A stretch of DNA of 64,000 bases from Charina bottae (lineage: Eukaryota > Chordata > Lepidosauria > Squamata > Charinaidae): the NCBI GenBank assembly GCA_023362775.1, contig JALMGJ010000004.1:81582798-81646797 (forward strand), given 5' to 3'. The position numbers were made by a program, and so were the translations under genes. Below are positions 21,659-33,838 of the stretch, one piece after another; the first letter of the stretch is position 1, and every line of letters begins with the position of its first letter. The notes beneath the pieces were generated by a model. It had not been told where the DNA came from. It searched no databases and was given only the letters and a program-made list of their open reading frames with translations.

Positions 21659-23909
21659 TTCCATACATGTAATAAAGTTTGCAATAAAGTTGGTTAAGTG
21701 AAAGACAAGAAAGGTTATCACTGTTAATTGTTAATATGCCTATGGGATGATTTATAGAAATAATGTGATCTTGGTTAGACTTAGAGTAAGAGATTAATTA
21801 TGGAAATTGCTATATATTCTTGTTGTTCAAAGTCGGAAATCACTTCTCATGTAATCCTAAAAAAATCTTTTCTTGTGAGAGCTTTCCTCTGATGTGAATG
21901 TCACCATATCTACTTTTATTTGTCTTATTTTCATCTTACATTATTCAGTTTTTACTTTTGTACTGTTTTAGTAGTTGATTTATTTTTACTGTGGATGTAA
22001 CTTATGTCTTTTCTTTGTAAATCACTGAGAGGTTTTTTTTTTAATTGAATCAGCATAGCATCATCAAATGATAATGACAATGATGATGATATCACCACAA
22101 GCTGGCTCCAGGCTCCAGTTGAAATAGTCCCAGCTCTAAAGTATAGGTAATGGAGGAGGTATAAAATGTTGCTCAGAATGAATGCTTATGAGCAAGAGAT
22201 GAACGAGAGAAAACAGTGTGCTAAAGCATCTATTGGCAGTTGAACCAATGTGGTATGAAGAATTAGAAATTTAATCTGTGAGAAGCAAAAAGCAAATTTG
22301 AAATCTAGGCAAAGAAGATGCTGGAATGGGAGAGAGAAGAGTGGCTTGAAGACCTGACCCATAAGTCAGAAATAAAACACCAATTACAGTACATGACATA
22401 TTAGCAGAGACAATTAGAGGGAATAAATTTTGGATGCATGGGGGATGTCAGATGATTTGGTCATTCGTTCATTCATTTGCTTGATATTGGTTAAGTTTTA
22501 TTATACCTCTGTGTATTCTGATCAGACTTAAATAAATACTTAAAAGTTTTACAGGAGCTGGAGATATTCTTTTTCTTATTGGATGCCCTTGGAGGGAGAG
22601 GAATTGCCCCTTAAAGCTCCCCTTGCTGGGAGATGGTTTGAGAACAGACATGATGAGAATAAATTCTATAGGAGCTGGAAGGGATTCTGCCTAAATAGTA
22701 TCTGAGGGAAACATGTTCTGGACTGGCTTCTTTGTTACTGCAGAGCTTACATGCATTATATAATGATTTAATTTCTAGTATTTGCATTCTATTATGTTTG
22801 CATTCTATTATGTAAATAACTGCCATCATTCACAAAAGGGTTACATCAGTTTGAATAATAGCTGAAAAGAGAATTAATATATTACTCATCTGTTGTCCTG
22901 GTTTTATGTTGATACCTTATATTATTGGGATATTAATTGTTTATTAACTTAATGTTATGATCTTGGCTATTTTATATTGAATTTTGTTATTCTCACTTTT
23001 CTTAATTGGCATGATTAATGAACAGAGTAGGCAGTATACACATTTGATAAATAAAGAAATATTAGTAACTTGACTTCCATCAACTTTATCATTTGCATAC
23101 TTAGGTAAGTAAAGAAGTGATACAAAGATACAATGAAAAAATAATACAATGACATAATAGCACCTGGTTCATTAAATTTACCAATAACCAGGAAAATCCT
23201 GTCATGTTGCCATAGGTATGAAGAGTGAACTATTTGGCAGCATAATCAGCATTTAGATTTTACATCATGAATAGTGTAAATAAGCATATGTAGATTTTAT
23301 GCATTTTTAATCAATCTCAACAAGTTACGTCTGCAACTGTAGGCTGTGCATAATGAGACTCATCTGTCTATACTAGAACTGGAAAATGCAAAGAAACATA
23401 CTTAATGTTGTATGGAGTTATATATGCTTTTTTTCTTTTTAAGAACATATCTCAAAACCAAAAGCCATCTCTAGAGGCTATCAGTCTGACAGGAAATAGG
23501 AGATGTGAAGAGAAATTTCAGTTTTCTCAAGATAATGCTCTATATCTGTTTTTCTCTCTAACCATACTGAAGTTTTGAAAAATAAGGAATATTTACCATC
23601 TCAGCCCTACTTCTTTTGTATGTGCGATGTCAACACATGTACAAAATAGGCAAGGCATGGATTGCAATGCCACATCCATCATTTTGCAGATTTTGAGCTC
23701 CCTGCAGATGCTACTGCATCAGCCTCCACAGAACTTAAAAGTGTGAATTTCTATAAGGGGCAAAATTGCCAGGGGTGAAGAATATTTTGAGTTCTCCCAT
23801 GGACTTCTCCTTATTTTGAACAGATGTATTGTTTTGTTTAAAGATAAAGCACCTTTCTCCTTCGACTCTTTTTCCTGCCAAAAAGTTTTTGCCCGCTAGT
23901 GAGTTTTGT
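21659..23909. other. Unassigned AT-rich DNA
   Basis: No recognised gene or complete mobile element in about 2.25 kb. Minus-strand open stretches at 22469-22651 and 22611-22829 show no known domain. Confidence 0.45.
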
Positions 23910-24580
23910 GCACCAGTTGATTTTTCCTAGTCACCTCAAGGATAGACTACTGCAATGCTCTCTACATGGGGCTGCCCTTGAAAATGGAAGCTTCAGCTGG
24001 CCCAGAATGCAGTGGTGTGAGCAGTAATGGGCATGCCTCAGTATGTCCATGTGACACCTCTGCTCCACAAGCTGTACTGGCTGCCACTTTTTTCCAGGTG
24101 TAAATCAAGATGCTGATTATTACCAATAAATCCCTATAGGGCATAGGGACAGGTTATTTGACAGACTGCTTATCTACCATAATCTCTGCCTGGCTGGTAA
24201 TGGCAGCAGAGTTGGCGTGCTCTGGGTCCCTTCAATGAAACAATGTCATCCATCTGAACCCAGGAAATGTGCCTTCTCTATTGTGGTCCCTGCCCTTTGC
24301 ATAAGATCTCCCTTGAAATTTGTGTGGCTCCCACCCTGTGGCATTCCATAAGGCCTTGAAGATCTGGCTGTTCTCCCAGGCCTTGGGGTAAGAAAGATCA
24401 TACCACTTGTTGGGTCCATTTGTTGTTTTTGTTTTTTCCATATATTGTGTTCAGATACCATCTTGTTTTTGATTGTATTGGTTTTTACGTTATTATCTGA
24501 GAACACCCCAGGGTCAGTTAAAGTTGGGTGGTGTCGAAATTAGGGTAAGGGTTAGGGTTACTAAATAAATAAATAACTTC
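23910..24580 (+). mobile_element. Decayed L2 LINE 3' end
   Basis: gatagactactgcaatgctc, ctacatggggctgcccttga and gctgtactggctgccact match the C-terminal coding region of the L2 copies (DYCNALYMGLPL, ELHWLPVCF). Stops and small indels break the frame. The 3' UTR ends in AAAT units at about 24563-24577, just after a telomere-like stretch. Confidence 0.8.
24540..24560 (+). repeat. Short telomere-like (TTAGGG) run
   Basis: The 21 bases read TTAGGG, TAAGGG, TTAGGG, TTA: two exact vertebrate telomere hexamers around a one-base variant, plus a half unit. They sit where the L2 3' UTR meets its AAAT tail. May be chance decay of the tail or a short interstitial telomeric insertion. Confidence 0.5.
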
Positions 24581-24850
24581 CTCTTATTTCATCTGTCTCA
24601 TGATTATTTATCAATGTTTAACAGTTATCACTGCAAATGTATGTACCCATGCCATAATCACAACAAGAATATTGCACCAATTGATTACATCTGTGGTAGG
24701 CAAGATTTTAACACTAGTGATGGGCAAGAAAGGAAGGCAACTTCTTCCCTTCACCCTTAGGACAGAAAGCAACATGGAGATGTGTTCTTTAGTTCTTGAA
24801 GAAAAAGGATTAAAAGCATACCTTTCCTATGCCATTTTTAACCTACTCTT

Positions 24851-25105
24851 ATGTTCGTAATTGAGAGCCAGTTTGGTGTAGTGGTTAAGGCATCAGGCTA
24901 GAAACTGGGAGACTGCGAGTTCTAGTCCCATCTTAGGCACAAAGCCAGCTGGGTGACTTTGGGCCAGTCACTTTCTCTCAGCCCTAGGAAGGAGGCAATG
25001 GCAAACCACTTCTGAAAAACCTTGCCAAGAAAACTGCAAGGACTTGTCCAGGCAGTCTCTGAGCATCAGACATGATTGAACGGATTAAAAAAAATGTTTG
25101 TAATT
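24851..25105 (+). mobile_element. tRNA-derived squamate SINE with BovB-like tail
   Basis: The direct repeat atgttYgtaatt (24851-24862 and 25094-25105, one mismatch) flanks a SINE of about 230 bp. The head carries a box A-like tggtgtagtgg (24874-24884) and a box B-like gttctagtcc (24919-24928) for RNA polymerase III. The body has gggtgactttgggccagtca and ttgccaagaaaactgcaagg. The end, gcatcagacatgattgaacg plus poly-A, resembles the BovB 3' end (gagtcggacacgactgaacg), so BovB is the likely source of reverse transcriptase. Confidence 0.85.
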
Positions 25106-25409
25106 ATAGCCAGACTTGATTTTCAGAAAAACAAACTAACCAAGCAATCTAAAAACCAATCCTTCTACTAAATCATTGGAGGAAAGAGACACAGAATTCT
25201 GGACACTTGGATAAGCACAGATGTCAATCCTAATTCTAAACCTATCTCTACTAACCCATTGTTTGACCCAATGTTTGGATTCTAAGCATAAAATAAACAA
25301 GAAAACTTGAAAAGTGTTTAGTTTGTCATTTTCCATATTCAGTGTGCAAGAGTACATTCCTACAAGCTATGTCAAAGCATATATGAGATACAATTTTATA
25401 TTTTATATT

Positions 25410-25570
25410 TTATGGGTGACCTTGGGCCAGTCACTCTCTCTCAGCCCAACTCACCTCACAGGGTTGCTGTTGTGGGGAAAAGTGGAGGAAGGAGTATTAG
25501 GTATGTTCACCACCTTGAGTTATTTATAAAAATAATAAAGGCGGGATAGAAAATAAATAAATAAATAATA
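25410..25570 (+). mobile_element. SINE 3' half with L2-type tail
   Basis: Starts inside a tRNA-SINE body (gggtgaccttgggccagtca) and continues cccaactcacctcacagggt, attaggtatgttcaccacct, then aaaggcgggatagaaa and AAAT units. The body start is shared with the SINE at 24.9 kb, but the tail is L2-like (gcgggata, then AAATA), so it belongs to a SINE group served by L2-type machinery. The head is truncated. Confidence 0.75.
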
Positions 25571-26829
25571 ATAGAACCCCAGCAAAATATAAGGCTGTAG
25601 AAGAATTATGATACAACATTAACAAACGAGCATAATTGGATAATTTTGAAGTGCAAGGGAAACCTCTCAAAGCATTAGAATAAACATAATTTCTTGGGAG
25701 TTATGTTACTATTCAGATATCTTCCAACTGCAAATGAATAGAGGTTATATCTCAGGGGTGTTAATGCTTAACCATTCAGAATCAATTAGCCACTAGCTTT
25801 AGATTTAACAACACATTTATAATCTCTCCTACTTTTTCACTGTAATCGTATTTACACAAACAAAGTTATTCTGCTTCTATGCATTTTCTTAATGTTTCAG
25901 GAAGGATAGATATATTCAGATCATTATTAAAAAAAATACAGAGACTACAGAAAGAGTGATAGCCATTCAGAGACCAAAGAATGAATAAGAATGATAAATA
26001 GTGAATATTTGCTTAGAAAAAGTTGTTTATTTTAAATGCATGGCTTAAGCATTAGTACCAATTGAAGAGAATGAGCATTAGTCTATTCATAGGTGCAAAT
26101 GAAAATAATTAATATAAATATAAAAGCATGATCAAAGTGATCACTTATGGTAAAAGAGTGAGATAATTAGTGGTGGATATAAAGGTGATGAGATGTTGTG
26201 ATAGTGCAACATAGATTTTGTTAGTTTGTTTTTGATATTACCAAGAACGGAACTTGGAGGAAAAATAGACATGGAAAAAAGGAAATAGTGAAACAAAAGT
26301 ATAACAAAAGAGAAAGGTTGAGTCCTGTATGCCTCATGTTAAAACATAAACTCCAAGAGTGCTTAGGTATCAGGTGAAACTGGAGAAATGTTAGAATACA
26401 GATATGGTTTACTTAGGGAGTGGCTATCTGCAGAGAGTTCAAAAAAGTCAAGATGACAGCTGCAACCATATGCTTCTTTTTTCATGCATCAAATGCCACC
26501 TTGCTTTTTTGACCTGTGACTGCAGGCTTCCCTTGTTATGACACCTACAGTATTTAACATCTGTGTCAGTTTGTAAACAAGGGATAAATGCAAGGGCCCA
26601 AATTTTCAAGGCTGCTAAATGAACAGCTTTGTGGCTGTTGACTTGAAGAGTGATGATGAAAAAGCCTGACATTTGAGGTCTAACATAGAGGGGAGGATTC
26701 TTGGAGTTCTAAGGAGGATAATTTCTTCTATTTATAGCTTTATATTTCTCTGCAATAAATCTAACTGTCTAGCCTTCTTGTATCTTGAGAATATGGAGGA
26801 TGGAGAGATTTTAACTGACATTACAGGTA
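25571..26829. other. Unassigned AT-rich DNA
   Basis: No gene or element recognised. The minus-strand open stretch 26448-26672 has no known motif. Confidence 0.4.
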
Positions 26830-27050
26830 TGAAGTGCTGACATAAAGGTAGCAGGAATGGATGCAAAATCTACAGGGAGATTGCTTTGTTAGCTGTGCCT
26901 GGAAAGGTGTTTAAAAGAATTCTGATGGAAGGAGTACAAGAGCTGACAGGAACATTTGGGAAATGCAAACTGGCATTAGTTAGATTGAACAAGAAGTATA
27001 CTCAACACATTTTTACTCTTCTGAAGTTCACTGAAAAATGAATGTGAGAC
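26830..27050 (+). mobile_element. Decayed non-LTR reverse transcriptase fragment
   Basis: ctacagggagattgctttgt and ctgtgcctggaaaggtgttt translate, with repair by eye, to YRxIALLAVPGKVFKRIL.EGVQEL. This resembles the block YRGISLLSVPGKVxxRVLLERLQ of many RTE-like or related LINEs. Too short to name a family. Confidence 0.4.
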
Positions 27051-27239
27051 ATACGGTTTATTTTGTTTGTTGATTTAAACAGAAGATATAATAAAGTGAA
27101 TAACCAATAATTATGCTTCATGCAAATATAGAATTGAATCTCATTATTGATAAGAGTAGTATTTGATGGAAGTAAAGTTTATGTGGGGAAAAAAGGAACA
27201 TTTAGTGAATGTTCACCACTGAAAGACAAAGAGGTGTGA

Positions 27240-27800
27240 TATCCTCTTGGTTGTTTTCTGTTATATGAAGAATGCTTGTGGTAAAGTAGAGTGGGAATGT
27301 GAATGTATAAATATTCTCAGCCAGCAGCATGGCATCATCTGCAGACAAAAAATCCAGGAATAGTTGCAACCAACCAGTGCACATAAGATGGATTTGGGCA
27401 ATGTTCCTCTTAGTCAGAGTTATCACCTGATTCTTGAGCAGAAGCTGAGAATCTTGGAGGAACTCCAAACTGAACACCATCTCTGACTGGTCAGTTCCAA
27501 AATGAGAGATGGAAAATCTCCAGGATTGTGAAGTCTCATAATCTATACACAATATTTTTAGGGTTAAGCCTGAGACTATTTGTCCCCATCTATACCCCCA
27601 CAGTCACCAGACACAGAGACAAAACTTTGACAGAATCACTTCAATGACAAAGGCCAGAATAGACAGATAACTCCCATCCCACTCTTGCCATAAGTCATCA
27701 ACAAGGTCAGCCATTGCCTTCTCAACACTGTACCAAGGTCTGAAAACCTTCTGGAATGGGTCCAGCTAATCTGCTTTTTCCAGGGCCCTTTAGAGATACA
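27240..27800 (-). mobile_element. Old L2-type LINE fragments
   Basis: On the minus strand, DPFQK.F.PWYSVEKAMADLVDDLWQEWDG (about 27770-27660) parallels DPFQSGFKPGYGVETALVVLTDDLWQERDG of L2. DSQLLLKNQVITLTKRNIAQIH..LFLDF (about 27470-27350) parallels DSRLLLEEQVAAVARRGFAQLC..PFLDQ. The segment between them in intact L2 is largely missing. The left part, LSADDAMLLAENIY, instead resembles an RTE-type YADD region, so this is a scrambled junction. Confidence 0.6.
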
Positions 27801-27829
27801 GACCAACCATCTTTTCCATATTTTTTTCC

Positions 27830-28450
27830 CAAAAGGTGAAGTTAGAAACAGAATTTATCTCATTCATTTGCCAACCTGGAGCCAGTCTCTTTTGCCATGT
27901 TCTGTCCATACAGTGGCTTCCTGATCTATATATAAATGTTCTGTGATTCCCATTTTTCTGAGCACATTCCACAGCTTGATGTGATTGAGACAGACAAAAG
28001 CCTTTCTATAATCAATGAATTACATCGTGACTTTTTGGTATTCTTTTCTTTCTCAATTATCCAGCATCTATCAGCAATAATGTATTGTGTTCCTTAGCCT
28101 TTTCTAAAACCAGCCTGAACATCTGGTGTCTCTTTTTTCATATAGAGCTCTAATCTGTGTTGGATAATATTAAGCAGTGTTTTGCTACCATGTGAAATTA
28201 AGGATATTGCGCAATTGTTTGCACACTCTGTTAAGTCTCCTTTTTTGGTATTGGAATGTAGGTTTACCTCTTTGAATCTGTTAGCCACTGTGGTTTTCTC
28301 CAGATATGCTGGTATAGCCTGGTTATAACCTTTTCTGATTTTTCTGTTGCTTGCCATATTTCTGTGGGTATTCCATCAGTTCCTGTAGCCTTATGACTAG
28401 GTAATGACCTGAATGCTAATCTAATTAATTCATCTTCTAATACTAGAGGT
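27830..28450 (-). mobile_element. Old BovB/RTE reverse transcriptase fragment
   Basis: The minus-strand translation contains KATGTDGIPTEI, NCAISLISHGSKTLLNIIQHRLELYMKKETPDVQAGFRKG (28357-28094), and farther on EATVWTEHGKRDWLQVGK. These parallel KAAGDDGIPAEL, YQTVALISHASKVMLKILQ, QELPDVQAGFRKG and ATVRTEHGTTDWFKIGK of the BovB at 48.7 kb. It has many substitutions and several stops, so it is a much older RTE copy than the other BovB elements here. Confidence 0.75.
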
Positions 28451-29049
28451 TAGGAAATAAGTAATATAGAAAATATATTCTAGAAAAAAAATAAACAAAA
28501 GATAGTTAGAATGAAGGCCCATGAAAATGGATGTTTCATACATATATGTGTCCATTCTTTTTAATCATAAACTCTTATTTAAGTAAGTGGAAATAAACCA
28601 AATATTAAAAAGGAAAAAGAAAGAAAAGAACTTCTTGTTGATCTGTGCCTATGGTCAAGAAATCTTATTGCCAAGACAGTAGATAAAACTGTGAAATAGC
28701 CTGTTGCACCTTAGTTACTAAGAAATATATGGGTTTTTAATGACTAGTCTCTACTTTATCAGTCACACAATGAAGCGATATACAGGAACAAAGAAATTAC
28801 CAACTTACCTGTTGTTTGAATATGGCAGTCTTATACTGACATTCAAACATTACAACTTCTTAGCTTAAGACATTATTTTGTTTAATAGCACCCTTCTTGA
28901 CTTCCCATTATTTCATATATCCCCCAAGTACTATATGATTTGCATGACCAGGTGCCATTTTTGTGAATCGATATCCATAGCAGCTTTGTAGAACTTACAT
29001 CAATGTTTGGTTCTCTCAGGAGATGGAAATAGTCTGAATGACTCTTAAA
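28451..29049. other. Unassigned AT-rich DNA
   Basis: Nothing recognised. Confidence 0.4.
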
Positions 29050-29173
29050 AAAAAAGCAGCGAGGAAGTTCTCTTTCTTTCCCTGAACGTTTTATTCTTTT
29101 TTCTATCTCTCTTTTTCTCTCTGAGTTTAGTTTGTATTTGCTTTTACTATTGTAATTAAAATTTTCAATAAAA

Positions 29174-29230
<57 letters not shown>

Positions 29231-29590
29231 AAATGTGATATTATTCTAGATATGAAGGAATGGTTGCTAGAAATCTGTGATATATCTGTTTTGGAAAAGG
29301 CAATATTTTCTACTAATGAAAGGATGCAGCAATATATGTTACTATAGTAGAGATTTTTGTGCTATTTTAGAATAATATTTTGTACTGATCATATTATAGT
29401 AGTGTATCCATTATTAAACCAGTGATTATTTATAAGTATAAAACATAAGGTAGGTATTTTTTATTTTTTCTTAGTTTGTAATTTTAGTTTGTGTGGGATT
29501 GTCTCTTTTTCTCTTTTCTCTCTCTTTTTTTTAAACTTTAAATATTGTTTTGTTAATTATGCATGCATAACTTTTAAAAAATAAATAAAA
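29050..29590 (+). mobile_element. L1-like 3' UTR remnants around an (AG)n repeat
   Basis: Two T-rich segments with cttttattcttttttctatc (29090s) and tctctttttctcttttctctc (29500s), each followed by an A-rich end (aataaaaatcag; ttttaaaaaataaataaaa), resemble the 3' UTR of the L1 copies at 7.1 and 37.3 kb. The first runs straight into an (AG)n microsatellite at 29177-29226. There is no coding sequence to confirm it. Confidence 0.45.
29177..29226 (+). repeat. (AG)n microsatellite
   Basis: About 25 uninterrupted AG dinucleotides directly after aaaaatc, in the position of a LINE tail. Confidence 0.95.
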
Positions 29591-30945
29591 TAACTTAAAT
29601 CATTGTACCATTTTGCAATGCTGTCACAGTTCTAAAAAGGAAGTTATTTTAAATAAAATGAAAATGGTCATCATGATGATCACTTTAGTCTGGGGTCTTC
29701 CTTATTCTAGTTTCTATCCCCAACATTGTAGTGATTTCCCATGAATGTGGGAATACAAAGTATCCAGTATACAAAGAATAAATGTTGGGACATTTATTTA
29801 ACTTTATTTAGCGTCAATTCCATTTATGTAGTCCTTTCCATTTCTCCTTCAATAAAATGTTTTTGTAAAACTAATTATATATTTTTGTTATACCCTTACT
29901 TACATCTATCAGCAGCAGTTTTATGAGAGATCCAATCACAGAATTGTCTTAATGTAGAAGCTAAAACTTCTGGCATTAGCTATTCTGAGATTCTTTCTTG
30001 CAAGATTTATCAAACAACAGGGTGCAATGGCACTACCAACCACATTGCCACTCCTTCTGTACTTTTTTCCAAGAAGTTACCTGGGGGATGTCTATTAAAT
30101 CTAGCAAATCTTTTTTAAATTTTATATAAAAATGAAGGAGCGGAGGAATGGTGATGGTGGCAGCTGCATAAAAACAGCAACCAGGGGGAGAAAAGCATGT
30201 GGAAGATTTGCAGAGACAGAACCTTATTAAAAGTTCCTAGTGTAATGATATAATTGGCAGGCAAAAAGAAGGACATAGGAGTAAGAGTGATGATGGTACA
30301 GCTCCATCTATATTACAAAGGCATCCACTCTATTTCTAACCTGTAAGGCTCTATGTCCCTCCTACTTCAAAGACCTTTGATTTTGTTTAACAAATGATTT
30401 ACAGCATATTGTTATTCTTAAGTTCTCATTTTTTAGGATGAAAAAGAATAATCTTATTTGCTAATAATCCCAATTTACAGAAACAGTCACTGTTTTATAT
30501 GTTGTTCACAATACATTTTATCCTTGGACAATGTGTAATTAGTATTTTAGGGGGAATTGTTGTCCCCCTGCTAAGCCTTCAAGAATGTAGGACAGAAGTG
30601 GTACAGCTCTATCTACATTACAGAAGCATGTAATACTAAACCTCAACTATACAAGGAGTGTAACTGGAGAAGTGATTTTTAGAAAGGAAACGGGGTTTAT
30701 TATAACTTTGACCTTATTATCACTGTGAAATGTTGCAGGTTATAAATTATAGCAGCATTCTGCAGCTGGTACCCTTAAAATAACACTTCTCAGAATCCCC
30801 ATTCCTGAACTTGGAATTCTGGGAGTTGTAATCCAAACACAATTGTAGGATACCAAACTAGGAAAGGAAGTGTGACAGAGTGTACATTAGAGTTGTGCAT
30901 AAATGAGTATCTCAGCATGCTTACAAGGTCGTATTCGGCTCTTAA
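29591..30945. other. Unassigned AT-rich DNA
   Basis: No gene. A roughly 30-bp motif appears twice (about 30293-30325 and 30597-30630; gatggtacagctccatctat against gtggtacagctctatctaca). attctgggagttgtaatcca at about 30816 is a common amniote repeat phrase, with a second instance near 56530. Confidence 0.4.
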
Positions 30946-31280
30946 ACAAGTGTCCAGAGTGATCTAAGGAGTTCAATCTTCTTCATGTCATGGCAGGAAT
31001 GTTTCTAATAATGATGCCTTGAAGTATAGCCAGCCAACAACAATTCATATCATGCTTTTCACAGTAAAAGATATGCTGGACTGGTCATATATTGAGGACA
31101 GATGATTTCAGATTGCCAACAGCACTTGATACATAGTGAGTTACAGATAGGCACTGCTGTACCCAAAACGGAAAGGAAGTGCTTCAAGGACATTTTGAAC
31201 ACTTCTATTTTTAATAGTAACAGCTAGAAACTAATGGCAAGAGAAAGAATTGCTAACATGCAGCAGTTAGAGATTGAAGT
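30946..31280 (+). mobile_element. Decayed non-LTR retrotransposon C-terminal remnant
   Basis: Around 31070-31270 the broken translation reads DMLDWSYIEDR..FRLPTALDT.ELQIG..PKRKGSASRTF, resembling the segment LRWAGHVxRMDDxRLPKxLLYGEL..GxRxxGRPKKRYKDTL found C-terminal to the RT in several RTE-like LINEs. It is strongly decayed and not BovB. Confidence 0.4.
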
Positions 31281-33838
31281 GCTTTGTTGGAGAATAAATC
31301 TGAGACACCTCCCCCACCCCAAGTCTGTATCAATTTTTTAAAAGGCAACATTTTGTAAGTTACATTTTTCATCATCATGCACCATTTTGGATTTTTCCAA
31401 AAGCTAACATAAGGGTAGATATAAAATATATGTAAAAGTTACCATTGGTGTCCGGATATTATTTAACCCACAATGAAAAATGACCATGTTATTTTGATAA
31501 TAACCTACCTTAATGTATATAATTGTTATCAGGCTATGTAGTGATTTAATTTCTACAATTTTCAGTTTTACTATTTCTCTGAATCACACGCAAAATATAG
31601 ATTAAGGTGGGTAATAGAATGACAGCTGATGCCCATATCAAAACTAGGTTTTAAGGAAGAACAGATTTTTATGATGCACACAAAAATCCTTTCTATAACT
31701 AACACATGCATTTGAGACATATAGATATAGATATGGTGATACATGGTGATATGTGGTTTGCCTATCCTGTGGTAGGAAAGGCTTACAGAAAATAAAAAAA
31801 AGACCCAAGCAGTATGAAGGGTTTCATTTTTCAGGATAAAACTAAACCATATGAAGATTATAATGCTTCTGGGATCTCTGACATTCAAAATGACTAGCTG
31901 GGCACTGGTTCACAGAGGTTTTTTTTTAAGTATTCTTTATTTTGTTTATTATAAGAAAATTATGAAAAGTCAGAGTAATAGCATATAAAAGGTATCCTTC
32001 AGTTCCCAGACTTACATGATACCTTAAACATATTTCATGTAAGTAACCAATTCCTAACAGGAAACCACAGTGTACATTTTTAGAGTGGCTTGAATGAACT
32101 GTAATATGTGTAGAATGTCAGCCAACACCAACTTTTATTCACATATATAGAAGGTATATCTCACATTTTGTACTGGAATGAAAACATGTTAGTAGCAGGG
32201 TGAATAGAAAGTACATAAAAGACCATATACTTTCAAAGTTGTTTTTTTCCCATTAAGATTGTATGCTTCGCAGATCATTAGCCAAGTCTGTGGAATATAA
32301 ATGTCCTATAACATCTAAATATATGATTTTTATGATCTGTAGAGGGTAAATATATTATATAACAATAGAGTCTAAGTGACGTTGCTCACTGAAATGAATC
32401 TGCCTGTGCTATTGAAATATTTAGACAATGCCAATTTCTAATGTTCCTCATTTGTACACAATTGTGTCCTTAGATTTGACTACTACCCTTTTAGTCAAAA
32501 TGTTGCCAAAATATAAAGTAGGCACTGACTGAAATAGTTTGTTTCATTATCTGTAGAAGCAGTCAGTTTGAATGGCAGCTTGATCTTTTGTGACCTCTGC
32601 ATGAGTAGAAAGTTGTGCTCGAATAAGCAGGAAAGTCCCAGCAAAGCAGATGTTGCAGTCAATGACCTTCACTTGCAGAAGCTGATAATAAGTTTGGCTC
32701 TCATTCACTGTCCTTTGGAGGTTTTCACACAGAGTATCAATGCCAACGAGGCAAATTTGATCCTATAGAACCTGCCAGAAGTTGGGTTTGGATTTAAATT
32801 TTTTGGAACTAATCCAAGCCTGGTTGACAACAAGAACAAGAACAAAAAATATGCTGTAATAACATGTGCGGAAGGCATACCACTCAATCTGCTTTTATTC
32901 TCATAAGCAGAAACAGCATGTGTCCTTGACTGTCTTTTACATGTATATTAACTGCTGTGTTAAATAGAAAATAATACATTATTTGAACAAAAATAATACA
33001 GCAAATGTTGAATGGTGTCAACAAAGGTTTTATTTTCTGTTTTGAGTGGTTTGATCTTGCTTGGAGTGGCTTACTCCCAGTTACAGTCAGCAATGCTTCT
33101 GAATAGTTTCTTATTTTTATTTTATAGTGTTTCTACTCATGATAGTTACCCAGTATATATTGCCATTAGAAATGAACAATGATTAAATAAACTCTTCGGG
33201 TGTATTTTGCATTTATCAGAGATCTTTCTCAGTATCTTTCCAAAAATGGACAAATGGCCATTTTTGGCATGGTCACAAAAAAGGAGCGCTTTCTCAGTGG
33301 TTACATTAATATTGTGGAACATTTTGTTCCAAGAGTGAGTCTATTTCTGATTGATTACCAATGGTTAGTGATGAGATTTGTACTGGAGCAGCCTTGTCTT
33401 GCTACATAGTTTCAAGAACTTATTTTATCTCATTCAATTGCCACTGTTCTGTTTTGTATTTCATATAGCTTTTATTGTCATAATCCATATTTAATTATTG
33501 AATAGTACCATAGGTTATGCATTAAAAAGGTGGAGTAACATTTTGTATAAATAAACAACATTTTCAAAATTATTTTATTAAGAAAAGGCAGCTCTTTCCT
33601 CGGTTCTTTCCTTTATGGAAATCTTTCAGTTTTGGTTAAATTTGATTTTAATGTTACTGGTAGTAAATCTACCTCTGTCACATTCTGCATCTGTCTGTGA
33701 ATTTCCACCAAATAAATAAATAAATGCAAAATTCATATGGCTTTTTAGATCAAAGCTTCTATTATAGTCATTTTTGTATATACCTCCTAGCATTTGCATT
33801 TTCCCCAAATATGTTTTTTTGCATGCATTTTTGTTATA
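31281..33838. other. Unassigned DNA
   Basis: No host gene or intact element recognised in about 2.5 kb. At about 33280-33340, gcgctttctcagtggttaca followed by ttaatattgtggaacatttt faintly resembles the L2 segment RAFSVVAPTLWNIL. The open stretch 32568-32768 has several cysteines but no known pattern. Confidence 0.4.

Noticed and set aside
32568..33093. Possible processed pseudogene
   Set aside because: Open stretches contain cysteines and plausible peptides, but I cannot match them to any protein and see no poly-A tail or TSD.
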